A stretch of DNA of 35,825 nucleotides, taken from positions 1-35,825 of IMG/VR virus record IMGVR_UViG_3300009001_000035. One strand, given 5' to 3'. The position numbers were made by a program, and so were the translations under genes. Positions 27,701 through 34,737 of this stretch are shown piece by piece; within the stretch, counting starts at the first letter, position 1; every line of letters starts with the position of its first letter. This DNA comes from a virus. The notes below the pieces were generated by a model. That model worked only from the letters and a program-made list of their open reading frames with translations, ran no database searches and had not been told where the DNA came from.

Positions 27701-28235
27701 TATAAGTGGTGGTAGTGGTAGCGGTAGTGGTGGAAACTCAGGTGCAGACTCAGAACAAGGCAAGACTCCTGGTACTGCACTTGTATATAAAAATAATAAT
27801 GAATTACTTGATGGACTATATTATCAAACAAAACATTATGGTAATATTACAGGTGCTCAGATAAATGCTTTGTTAAAAGCAGGTATGAATGTTGTTCCTA
27901 AAGTTCCTACAGCAGCTATGGGTATGAGATTACCAGATATGAAAATGCCACAATTTAAAAATGGTGGAAGAATGCAAGACCACTTAATGAAGAGAGCTCT
28001 TGTTGGAGAATATGGACCAGAAGAAATAAGATTTGTTCCAGGTTCTGGTTTCTTAGTCAAGCCATTAACTCAAGGTGGTAGAGGTAATAACACCATAGTT
28101 GAGAATTTATCTGTTAATGTTACTGGTATACCAGTTGATAATGCATCTGCAAGAAAAGCAGCATTACAAATCAAGAAAGCATTACAAAGACTTGATAGAG
28201 AAGGTAGAGCTGGTGGAGGAGTTAGGAACACATAA
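18792..28235 (+). CDS. Tail tape measure protein (3147 residues)
   Basis: This giant protein sets tail length and is ejected with the DNA. The N-terminal region (residues about 25-380) matches the phage tail tape measure core (TP901/PhageMin_Tail type: KFEESFVAVKKT, ITAQELNQIAAVGGQLG-like blocks and helical repeats), with a hydrophobic segment at about 53-72. Further hydrophobic stretches lie at about 409-430 and about 1681-1710 (AVLLGMIKAFSLLGVAYLVV). A G/S-rich linker is near 2969-2985, and the C-terminal VGEYGPEEIRFVPGSGF block (about 3065) is typical of tape measure ends, as is SPSKATEYQARMVLKGL (about 2337). Residues about 2510-2720 form a coiled coil. At about 0.15 nm per residue, the tail would be about 470 nm. 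No peptidase or lysozyme domain was recognised in it. Confidence 0.93.
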   Translation: MATKSAFSLKGDIQLFFSDATLKKANQQIAQTAARIQGRTQNVNRSLASLAGNVGTTFGLVAAGFGASAMAAGKFEESFVAVKKTLNIAGDAKKVETAFNSIAKSLLELTRISPVTAQELNQIAAVGGQLGIAANDIVKFTQVIQKLTIATNLGAEDAALAMARLQEITGRGVNELDNLGATLVDLGNNFAATESEITNASLQIATATSQVSGNLNNAAVDALAFSTALRAIGQPAQAGATAIVRLMTDMSQAVVQGGEDLDLFAKTAGMSSGEFRKLFGVDSTKAIALFVKGLDQSNIAGMSNIEVMERLGLSQVRTRKAILGLSKAHETLFEAIDTANNAFVENTALNLEAERRYDTLYSKIQQLKNIAQAGIIDFSQDNNSLEYAKSTVETLTNLTQVTMDNLSRIIKVIVPVTGTLFTLRTVFSLIEKNTANMAANLGLVDTSMKGIGSASKALNSVGFALGSGGAISEEDVETFGMDLYKGGRITTGDRIRQAIPSIFGKITGFSTGSDKRQADITRQSFFASRRGADAFMQNKVDQIVDFRGQDLEGYVDTLANLGIETDELAEAMSETNVAIRAGKLFMEKSMEIAHNMLANTGIVGGDYSAFPNLQKALQGNKLTDLEPNQIISKGLIDLDKYSPEEIFKARQSIVLEQIDNATSGAKTADPSLVQNFIRQINYSIFNMYSDLEAYFAEGLKAKVQAMNMALFQRPINPMEQIGLISRRLGVEPDMVAGTASGVGASYPGGFDLGPDMSIGPSLTKAQRLLTLGFGPNNQQEEIEKDLIKMAEQFIGESTLDLRKRNYFETAFKGIGFANNTSKDVLGMNQAMDTGNARLLSLINRVGIQALQPEDFMQSDGEGFRLTEATDIPLSIKKLGEDATKQYLEMIQQGGFFPLMGDEVQFHIKRLMSESQMFVNNLQNKLGAIFKKAADVFGPVITKSLDFIQFQGLRLVEFFENLDNKVFNKLRNNLQEYAINNVAALSSVTSVGDAKITDPLTRSILGKSIVSPSGVSNEADGWINLLNDRTEKFTMLQRFDEMLKEYNQDSTIVTDFYTQLRSRGYPQSPNVLPPGVLGELRSELPGQMFNNMVMRQFDDMEPKGLDMNELVSRFNMQMRGGMGAFGSISFKGKVFQESFSKIDTIGLNLRLLFNTLKDKVAPLFTFVKDIASAHYLLDASQFSLIETVTQEAEKYKREYLGALENVFEAGRGPSALLPGIPSPLQTKPYAQYGSPLQLDAEGKPKATRISGMSTFGGIKSLGLKDGEVFDRPEIQPSVGDFIVDLMGTQLTLDDDIPYLNTLKKSPDFPAAAAKIKKFKADFENQIINFGEYVELIKDIQIEIFRAVPESVMDIAPLDWASTNRKLIEENYEQSGFVTTRSGEESKVLGQKFRLGDLYIPNTNSEQARREDFITMFPEQFLDQRFAPDDSQTSTPMRGVYGTNQTILKYQDTINEFYAKISDGITRFADTIRMKMPAISEGLKKFTDRLFNFAVMLDQTFRKIGQSIEEFLQNLVTRIGESQVVKGVGERVSSFIGGFKKVGAQKDYNDLLKSEIKLQNVINKILRKRETSQVRLGDLIKREGTQELLSASSVKGVSDKQNIDNLLDSIYGTSGEGFFGKQANRKRRGIAVGGGLEQVNEVVALLQSSDDFFVDYKTRAGETIELNQSMLKSFTVLSSKVGRFTAVLLGMIKAFSLLGVAYLVVAPLVKMFSKIGAQSRGAKEFTNTLREVTDGMLEYRVELFKLSEAEKLRADQAKVIGGTTSEAYESIVDYIDKQNKALTNQRKQMSQTLGTSFLENIAENLLGSPQDNFFFKGAGGPGSYIDSVISQLATGRNLTEDMVRKQIAEPIGNALYNVLESGEIPTIGEIFNQVLFTEQPSPTNMGELSGFFTGFTREFLEKSGVEKSTDDAFLFFNEIFQNALVEGIFESQKLSAEEIARMGQQAGGDPFGAALGGLLFGEGGIANMNDTEIKKDIRDRLGAGANFGAIYGDLLGEVNQSIAKVINDYTGRGTKGTDFFAELGEGDFSSIGAGAVQQAFLSEISKQIRATTPNATDAQVGQAMVEFLSFYETVGAMTGVALGTVSELPQLLEKISPDAPMFQPLMQMLQTRIQELEQAGYVTADQMFDAQGNFNDMFKLFNEGMGKIEKETIADVKALNNTLGITAQMSAKLAIKMSESFKKMRSEISLFGKEVQQQQFTRRTLGDLINDFVQAGNLQDKLESDVSKLRLQGYQMLADRVLSLGPGGADLAKRFLNDSVAAVAAESQLRTIAPSDATALGVTSPLEDDKDFMAKMKAAGMNVVKGLTEGIESGYQEILNTFTNLGEAIIEKLAIALDLGSPSKATEYQARMVLKGLQLPAQKSPERTALLNTYEKLGQEIPSSIAKGIQNTSNLLNPLLNPQNPSGNPDQSLIPGAPGIGRGGKVGPPTAYKSNFNIGEGYYSGGMYFDSEKLEAIFSKFGANFSMFVGTQTNIQNKLDTIVANIYNNATDNITQMQEAWGMVTSLTNAERQYNSSILGVFNAKQSLAKTLREEASLTDRIADTKERLDKLEIEGKKGNITVKERVGILQQLLSLREMEKKAAGEYDARTALSIQQKEQEVANMALMFDRGVITQLDFQAAQEELSELKGEFKSDEDKELFFLQLADAEAEYKKTVEDAKKVDQSLISTREEYLTLLDEQERKSAEVTVSQDGYRASLENVVTTNMALNMEILKFNEQAGLYAEELAKIKGAYGEVTDEVNNLFNAVERYHNSLGKIGIDSATAIGVASGGDDLSEEVTAKAVEEELKQEAADQISNQAKTSVTTFQGFGDMIASQLDAFKLGEYFTELLNQGSKGALIADDAFLQSIIDESQQPGYTVNKYGYPTFGPTSDEKDRFLEDDSQILGYQKRLDYSNAERMFLQNMEAFVESIGINLERNAAGIYEYTQSNLDFVAENLPAAYSEMDILGFMDVLNKTNMFRTTSNLFPEADVISGGSGSGSGGNSGADSEQGKTPGTALVYKNNNELLDGLYYQTKHYGNITGAQINALLKAGMNVVPKVPTAAMGMRLPDMKMPQFKNGGRMQDHLMKRALVGEYGPEEIRFVPGSGFLVKPLTQGGRGNNTIVENLSVNVTGIPVDNASARKAALQIKKALQRLDREGRAGGGVRNT

Positions 28236-29593
28236 TGTCTTATCAAATACACATAGGAAGATTAAGTATTACATCGCCTGAAACTTTACAGTTATCAGCA
28301 GGTGAAGATGGTAAATCATTGTCTTTAAATGGAAAATTTGGTGGTAAAGAACATACATTGGACCATATAAAATATTTAAGAGATGAGTTGCAATCTATGT
28401 CAACTATGACAGAAGCAGTACCTTTAAGATACGATGGTGATGCATCTATGAATGGATATGTAAAAGTTAGAAGTGTAAGTATTGATGTACAAAAATATTT
28501 AGTAGGTTCTATAAGTTACCAAGTAGATATGGAATATGTTGGTAGAGAAGGTGACGTACAAATGGAATCAAGACTATCTGGCTCATTAATAGAAAATGAT
28601 TTTGTTACTTCTGGAACTACACAACAACTTCATGCACCACCAGGAAATAGCTTTGCTTTTTATCATCCATCTAATCCAGCTTCAAATGTTAGAACTGCTA
28701 GAGATTTAACTAGCTCAACAGCTACTGATAGTACAAATTTATATATAAAACAATCTGACACTCTTAGAGATTTTAACTCTACTTACAATGTCGATGTAGC
28801 TGATTTTTATAAAGGTGCTTGTCAAATAAGAATGGGTTTACATATGCAAAGAGAAAATCAACATGACTCAGATACAGTTACTGAAAGTATTAGGTGTGGT
28901 AAATTTGCTGGTGCATATTCAAATGGTGATTCTGTAATTTTAGAAAACGGAATAATTAAATTAGTACTAGGAACAAGTTCTACTTCTTCTAGTTTTAAAT
29001 TATTTATTTGGGACGAAAATCAATATGCTACAGAGACTGAATGGGTATTTTCAGAAGGTGCTCCTGCTTCAGGTCAGCAACATGGTGACTTATTTGCAGG
29101 ATTTCATAAAGTTCAAATACTAGCTAATAGACCAGAAGTAGCAATTATTAGATGTACAACTTATAAAGATACAACAGATAGAGATAAAAGATTAATAGTA
29201 GATTTTACCTTAAGAAGAGGTTCTCATTATGTAGGCGTTATAACTTCTTATTACACAGCAGGAACATATGTAAATATAGCTTTAGAGAGTGCTCCTACTA
29301 CTGCACCTAATGTTAATAATATTGCTAGTGGTTATATTATGGATGGAACAACATCTCCTGAAGATGGTAACTATTGGTTTATAGGTTCTATTAATAATAT
29401 CAATTCATCACAAGCTTATACTGATAATGCTTTCTTTCAATCTAACCAAGCTGGTAATGTATTTTCATTTTGCTTAGGTTATGAACTTGTAGACCCTGGT
29501 ACTTCTGCTGCTTTTAGTTATAATGAAGCAGGAAATGTATTTAAACAATATCTAGATAATGTCAATGAGTATCAAAAGTTGGTGAAAGCTTAA
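28235..29593 (+). CDS. Distal tail protein (Dit-like), large form
   Basis: This 452-residue protein starts in the last base of the tape measure gene (TAATG), where the distal tail (Dit) gene is normally found. Residues about 1-105 resemble the Dit N-terminal ring domain (LDHIKYLRDELQSM helix, then VPLRYDGDASMNGYVKVRSVSID, the beta hairpin characteristic of Dit). The rest, from about 115 to 452, is beta-rich with no recognised family and may be a carbohydrate-binding-like addition seen in evolved Dit proteins (typical Dit lengths are 200-280). It would connect the tail tube to the hub and fiber. Cysteines are few and there are no membrane segments. The Dit reading is supported by order and the N-terminal pattern. 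Confidence 0.65.
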   Translation: MSYQIHIGRLSITSPETLQLSAGEDGKSLSLNGKFGGKEHTLDHIKYLRDELQSMSTMTEAVPLRYDGDASMNGYVKVRSVSIDVQKYLVGSISYQVDMEYVGREGDVQMESRLSGSLIENDFVTSGTTQQLHAPPGNSFAFYHPSNPASNVRTARDLTSSTATDSTNLYIKQSDTLRDFNSTYNVDVADFYKGACQIRMGLHMQRENQHDSDTVTESIRCGKFAGAYSNGDSVILENGIIKLVLGTSSTSSSFKLFIWDENQYATETEWVFSEGAPASGQQHGDLFAGFHKVQILANRPEVAIIRCTTYKDTTDRDKRLIVDFTLRRGSHYVGVITSYYTAGTYVNIALESAPTTAPNVNNIASGYIMDGTTSPEDGNYWFIGSINNINSSQAYTDNAFFQSNQAGNVFSFCLGYELVDPGTSAAFSYNEAGNVFKQYLDNVNEYQKLVKA

Positions 29594-30285
29594 TGCCAAT
29601 TACAGAAAAATTAATGTCACAAGGTAGCTTTGTTCTATCATTAGATTTAGCATTGACACCAAACTATATTCTTGGAGCTATACAACCATGGGACCAAATA
29701 ATAATAGTAGATGCTCCTATGGACGAGGCAGACTTAATTGACTCAGTAGTTTTACCAAATTCAGAATATGTAGGAATAATACAGTCTTTAGCTATTGAAC
29801 CTGAGTCAGCAGAAATAGAAGGTGCTGGTTTAAGTATATATGTTGGTGATTCAGAAAATAGAGGTCTAGGTATAAGTGAAATAGACAATGATGGTTCAAG
29901 ACCTAGAGAATATAGAAGTAAAGGTATAGAGTATGTAATTAATAATGATGACGGACAACCTTATGGAATTATTAGAAACAATGAGTCAGGACAATTAAGA
30001 ACAGTATATCCTGGAACTATTTCAGAAAAAATTATTGAAGATACAGATTTATTATTAAATTTTGAAGGTTCAGATGGCGCAACAACATACATAGATGAAA
30101 CAAATGATGAGCATGATATTTATTTTTATGGAAATTCAGAAATAAGTACAGACCAAGCTAAGTTTGGAAATTCTAGCTTGTTCTTAGATGGAAATAGTTA
30201 TGTAGATATAGACTACAGTCCTAACTTTCATCCAAATATAAATGATTTCACTATTGAATGGTGGGAATATAGGATTCAACCCTAG
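29593..30285 (+). CDS. Tail hub N-terminal part ending in the first half of a LamG domain
   Basis: This 230-residue protein starts one base inside the end of the Dit gene. Residues about 1-100 resemble the N-terminal domain of siphovirus tail hubs, with DQIIIVDAPMD and a YVGIIQSLAIEPESAEIEG strand pair, then LSIYVGDSENRGLGIS (about 94-109). From about 149 it has the first half of a LamG/concanavalin-like domain: DTDLLLNFEGSDGATTYID, then FGNSSLFLDGNSYVDID, then NDFTIEWWEYR. Here the reading frame ends with Gln-Pro-TAG. A LamG domain needs about 150-170 residues, so only half is encoded. The missing half occurs in the next gene, after a lysozyme domain. This suggests a hub gene split by an insertion. 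Confidence 0.75.
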   Translation: MPITEKLMSQGSFVLSLDLALTPNYILGAIQPWDQIIIVDAPMDEADLIDSVVLPNSEYVGIIQSLAIEPESAEIEGAGLSIYVGDSENRGLGISEIDNDGSRPREYRSKGIEYVINNDDGQPYGIIRNNESGQLRTVYPGTISEKIIEDTDLLLNFEGSDGATTYIDETNDEHDIYFYGNSEISTDQAKFGNSSLFLDGNSYVDIDYSPNFHPNINDFTIEWWEYRIQP

Positions 30286-30293
30286 GGAGTGTT

Positions 30294-33200
30294 ATGCCAC
30301 AGTTTGACTTTGCAAATGCGGACGTAAGTTCAGATTTTGTTACATATTTAGCAGCTCATGAAGGTGGGTTGCCTTTTGTTTATAAAGATGGTTATAGTGG
30401 AACATCTGTAGTTAGGGAAGATGACTGGACTCGTTCTTTTACAAATGGAGTGACAGCTAATCCTTATAATTCTAATTTATACTCTGATGCAAGAAATGCT
30501 TCTCTTGGTACATCAGTAGGACCTTCATCATTTTGGAAAAACCAAGTATCTGGTAGCTATATAAGGCATTATGCAGGTAGGGTTCCTTACGATAGAAGAA
30601 GACATCATTACTCAAAAGATTATGGAGGTACACAAACATTTGGTATAGGTATGACTACGGATGCTTTTTACAAACCAGGTGCAAGTAATAGTTCTCAAAC
30701 ACATTGGGCTATAGAAGATTTAAAAAAAGCAAGTGGTGTTGAAGGCGGAAAAACTGCAATAAGAGAATATTTATGGGATATGTTAACAAATCCAGATTTA
30801 GGTGTATCTGTAAAAATGAATGGTACTTGGTACAATATATATTTTCCTGTTGAATTTGATGATAGTTATGCAGAAAACTCTACTGGTGGTTATTGGATAG
30901 ATACTAATCTTTCTGGAAGCACAAATGATGGATTAGGTAATACAGGAAAATTAGTAAACAATGATGTATTAAATTTTAGATATACAGGAACACATCCTAC
31001 TGGACACAATGGTATAAATTTAGATGGAGTACAACTTACTGCTTGTAGGCCTTCACAAGAAATAATGAAAGCTTTGTGTGAAACTGCATTAAGTTATAAA
31101 TATGTTCCTTCAAGTATTAGTTTAATTACTGCTAAATATCCTAACATTGCTGACCAATTTCCATATGTAACTGCATATGCTCAGGCACATTTTGATGTAA
31201 TGATGGACATGGCTTGGCATAGAGGAATAGGTGGATTAAGAAGTTCATACTTTATGTATCTATACAATGACAGTGATTCAAACTCTTCTACTTATGTAGA
31301 TGGTTCTAGTGTGACTGGTGCTTCAGATTTAGAGCAATACAAACATGCAGCAAAAGCAATTATGTTTATGGGATTGAGCACTGATGGTCGTTCTACTGCT
31401 TCACAAAATGAGGTAAGAGGTTACAAAAGATATGTATGGAAAACTGGATTAGTCAATAGGTGCCTTAATAGAATACACGACATAATGATGGGAAGTCTAG
31501 AAAATACTTCTAACACATTTAGTATTGGAATAAGTCCTATTAATAATCCAAGCTGGTATGACGGACCTGATATACCTAAAGATTTCTTTTTAGCACCAGA
31601 TGAATTTTATCCTGGTTATTTTGATGGAATAGGTGGCATACCTGGTTGGTTACAATATTCTAAAGATTCAAATCTTCCTGGTCTTGGTAGTCAAGGATTA
31701 GGACAAGCTAGTTCTACAACTACTACAAGCACACCAGATGCAGACTCTATAGAAGAATCATTAACAAGTAATGCAAGGACTATAGATGAACTTATATCTG
31801 AGTTTGATGCTTTGCCTGTATGGGACTTTTGGAATGGCCCATCATCTGCAGGTGTACAACATAACTATGGTGACTACACTGATATATATTGGGGTAATCA
31901 GTCTATATACGATACTGACCCAGGCACACCTTCTTTTTATTGGTCAGACCCATTTTTTCAAGCAGCTTATTCTAAATGGTGGCAAGATGGTACATCTTGG
32001 TTTCATGGTGCTACTGCTTCTAGTACACCTAGAACACCTACTAAACATGGTGCTGTAATATCTTCTACACAATATGCTACTTTACCTTCATGGATGTTAG
32101 GTCTAAATGAAAATGGTTCAGGAGAATCAAAGGTTTATATAAGGTCATCTGTTTCACAATCATTAGTACTTAATGGTCTTGCAACAGATGATTGTTATGA
32201 TATTGCAAATGGTAAGTCATTAGGAACTATTGACTATGGTCAATGGAATCACTTTGCTATAACAAGAAGTGGTAATGACTTTTATACATTTAAAAATGGA
32301 ACAATGGTACAGACTTGGAGAAGTGAAAAGTCTGTAAAAATACCTCAACCAGATGTTAAATCTTGGGCAAAGATGGGACTTAACTTATCTATTGGTCGTT
32401 CACAAATATCAGATTATTTTTATGGTTACCTAGATGGCCTTAGAATAACTAAAGGAACTGCCAAAAGTGTTGTGAATAGCAGCACAGGTTTAGTCACATT
32501 TCCTGTTCCTACATCTGCTCCAACAGTAGAAAATAGTCAAGACCAATATACAGGTACACATTATGTAGAAACTGTATTAGCAGCACTTAATAAAATTGCC
32601 TCTCAATTAGACATAGAGTGGAGAATTAGAATAGGTACTGTTGATGATGATACACCTAGACCAATACCTAATGGAACTAATGCAGGAAAAGTACTAATAG
32701 ATGTAGGACCAAGAGACGACTTATTTGTTGGTCATGGTTTAAATGAAGATGCACAAGCAGTCGTAGTAAGAGGTACTTCTGGAGAAGACCCATCTATAGT
32801 AGGTTTAGACCCTTCATCTATTAAATCAGAATTTGATGCTAGAGAATATGTATCTACTGTTGAATATTTAGTTACTACATCTGGACATACAGCAGACTTA
32901 TTAGATGTTACTGATGACAATATTCCTTATAAAGATATGCATGGGCAACCATTAGAAAGAGTTATTTATGCTTCTGAACCTGACCATCCACATGTTTCTA
33001 AAGAGCAGAGAGCTAGAGCATTCTTAAATGAATTAAAAAAAGTAAAGAGAAGTATTAACTTAGATTTAGATTACTACGATATACAAGGCGATTTTGAAGT
33101 AGGGGATATGATATTTGTTTATGACCCTGACTTAGGTTTTGAAGATACAGAGGATATAAGAATAGAAGATGGTAGAACTAAACTTTTTGAAATATCTTAT

Positions 33201-34733
33201 CAAGGTGAATTTATAAACCCTGAAAAAATTAGGGTTACATCAATCAACTATCCAATCAAAGATGGTTATGGTGTTTACTTAAGAAGACTTATATCTCCTA
33301 ATAGTTCTCAAGTAGAATATCTTAACTTAACACCTTATGTTCAATGGGAACAAGGTGGAGCAAGATTAGAAGTTGGAGATGCACCTGTTAAATTAGGAGA
33401 TGACTTAAGGTTTAGTCCTGCAATAACAGGTATATCTGCTACAACTAAAGCACAAACTCCTGGTGAAGTTAGAGACCCTGATAACTTATCTTTAAATGGA
33501 ATTAACTTAACAAGCGGTGTAATAGCAGACGCATTGGGTGCTCCTACTGCAATTATAAAAATAGAGTGGAGAGTTCCTCTGAATACAGACAACACAATAG
33601 TTCAAAATGGTTCTCACTATAATATAAGATACAGAAAGACAGGAACTACAGACCCTTATTCAGAAAGTTCAATTAACTGGGGTAATGAAACATTTACCAT
33701 AGAAAGCTTAGCCGTAGGAACACAATACGAGGTAGGCGTACAAGCTGTAAACCAAAATGGTGCAGTTTCTAAATATGTTGATGCAACTATAACCACATCT
33801 ATAGATAGTGATGCTCCAAAAAAACCAGGTCCTGCAGCAGCTATTGCAGCAGGTGCATTAAGAACTCAGATTACTCATAATCTTGGTGCAGCTGTAGATA
33901 ATCAAGGACAACCTGTTTCAACAGTCGTAGACTTTACATTAGATTTTGATATAGACCATTTAAATGTATATGCTACAACAACATCTGGTTTTACAGTTGG
34001 TTCTAATTACTTAGTAGGTGAAATACCAGTATCAGCTTCTCACTTAAGATTGGAAATACCTGTTGTGTATGAAATACAAATGCCTAATGGCTCAACACAT
34101 TATTTTAGATTTACTGCTGTAGATAAAGCTGGTAACGAATCAGACCCTTCAGATGAGCAATCGGCTAGTGCTAATTTAATAACAACACAATACATTTCAG
34201 ATGCAACTATTACTGAAGCTAAGATACAAGACTTGGCTGTTACTACTGCAAAGATTACTGATGCTTCAATTACAAATGCTAAGATTGGAGATACTATACA
34301 GTCTGATAATTATCAACAAGACACACAAGGTTGGATAATAGAAAAACAAAATGCTAACTATCCTAATGGTTTTGCTGAGTTTAACGACATAGTAGCTAGA
34401 GGAAATATTACAGCAACTACTGGTGCTATTGGTGGTTGGGATATTGCTACTAATACTATTAAGGCAGACGTTACATCAGGTGGTACAACATATTACCTAA
34501 CTCTAGATGCTTCTGCTGGTACAATAGAAGGAAACTATTCAGCTGGTAGTTCAGGTTGGCAAATTGGTGCTGACGGTTCTGTAGAGTTTAACGATGGAAA
34601 CTTTAGAGGAGATATATCAGGTGCTAGTGGTACATTTAGCGGAGGATTAAATATTGGAAATGGAACCTTTGTTGTTACATCACAAGGTGGAGTAACATTG
34701 ACATCAATTACAGGCTTCCATATAACACCTTAG
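30294..34733 (+). CDS. Tail-associated lysozyme fused to the LamG second half, hub and fiber modules
   Basis: This 1479-residue protein has AGGGAG (30284-30289) 4 bases before its ATG. Residues about 10-400 form a T4-type (GH24) lysozyme: Glu23 and Asp32 in HEGGLPFVYKD, Thr115 in TQTFGIG, then HFDVMMDMAWHRGIGGL and a final GYKRYVWKTGLVNRCLNRIH, in family order with an ~80-residue insertion between Asp32 and Thr115. It would open the host cell wall during entry. A Trp/Tyr-rich linker (about 400-575) leads to the second half of LamG (about 575-725: GQWNHFAITRSGNDFYTFKNGT, LSIGRS, YFYGYLDGLRITKG). Then follow the hub C-terminal domain (about 755-1070, with YYDIQGDFEVGDMIFVYDPD), two FN3-like modules (about 1075-1172 and 1180-1295) and a gpJ-like fiber connector (TITEAKI...GDTIQSDNYQ...GWIIEKQN). 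Confidence 0.85.
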   Translation: MPQFDFANADVSSDFVTYLAAHEGGLPFVYKDGYSGTSVVREDDWTRSFTNGVTANPYNSNLYSDARNASLGTSVGPSSFWKNQVSGSYIRHYAGRVPYDRRRHHYSKDYGGTQTFGIGMTTDAFYKPGASNSSQTHWAIEDLKKASGVEGGKTAIREYLWDMLTNPDLGVSVKMNGTWYNIYFPVEFDDSYAENSTGGYWIDTNLSGSTNDGLGNTGKLVNNDVLNFRYTGTHPTGHNGINLDGVQLTACRPSQEIMKALCETALSYKYVPSSISLITAKYPNIADQFPYVTAYAQAHFDVMMDMAWHRGIGGLRSSYFMYLYNDSDSNSSTYVDGSSVTGASDLEQYKHAAKAIMFMGLSTDGRSTASQNEVRGYKRYVWKTGLVNRCLNRIHDIMMGSLENTSNTFSIGISPINNPSWYDGPDIPKDFFLAPDEFYPGYFDGIGGIPGWLQYSKDSNLPGLGSQGLGQASSTTTTSTPDADSIEESLTSNARTIDELISEFDALPVWDFWNGPSSAGVQHNYGDYTDIYWGNQSIYDTDPGTPSFYWSDPFFQAAYSKWWQDGTSWFHGATASSTPRTPTKHGAVISSTQYATLPSWMLGLNENGSGESKVYIRSSVSQSLVLNGLATDDCYDIANGKSLGTIDYGQWNHFAITRSGNDFYTFKNGTMVQTWRSEKSVKIPQPDVKSWAKMGLNLSIGRSQISDYFYGYLDGLRITKGTAKSVVNSSTGLVTFPVPTSAPTVENSQDQYTGTHYVETVLAALNKIASQLDIEWRIRIGTVDDDTPRPIPNGTNAGKVLIDVGPRDDLFVGHGLNEDAQAVVVRGTSGEDPSIVGLDPSSIKSEFDAREYVSTVEYLVTTSGHTADLLDVTDDNIPYKDMHGQPLERVIYASEPDHPHVSKEQRARAFLNELKKVKRSINLDLDYYDIQGDFEVGDMIFVYDPDLGFEDTEDIRIEDGRTKLFEISYQGEFINPEKIRVTSINYPIKDGYGVYLRRLISPNSSQVEYLNLTPYVQWEQGGARLEVGDAPVKLGDDLRFSPAITGISATTKAQTPGEVRDPDNLSLNGINLTSGVIADALGAPTAIIKIEWRVPLNTDNTIVQNGSHYNIRYRKTGTTDPYSESSINWGNETFTIESLAVGTQYEVGVQAVNQNGAVSKYVDATITTSIDSDAPKKPGPAAAIAAGALRTQITHNLGAAVDNQGQPVSTVVDFTLDFDIDHLNVYATTTSGFTVGSNYLVGEIPVSASHLRLEIPVVYEIQMPNGSTHYFRFTAVDKAGNESDPSDEQSASANLITTQYISDATITEAKIQDLAVTTAKITDASITNAKIGDTIQSDNYQQDTQGWIIEKQNANYPNGFAEFNDIVARGNITATTGAIGGWDIATNTIKADVTSGGTTYYLTLDASAGTIEGNYSAGSSGWQIGADGSVEFNDGNFRGDISGASGTFSGGLNIGNGTFVVTSQGGVTLTSITGFHITP

Positions 34734-34737
34734 GATT

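Noticed and set aside
30270-30285. -1 frameshift joining the two hub cistrons
   Set aside because: The -1 frame is open only from 30273 and none of the heptamers before the TAG fits X XXY YYZ; a separate start with AGGGAG is the simpler reading.
30283-32025. Self-splicing intron or intein splitting the hub gene
   Set aside because: The insert is nearly all coding with its own ribosome-binding site and start and a complete lysozyme. I see no intein Cys/Ser-His-Asn block pattern and no space for a group I or II intron core, though RNA structure was not computed.
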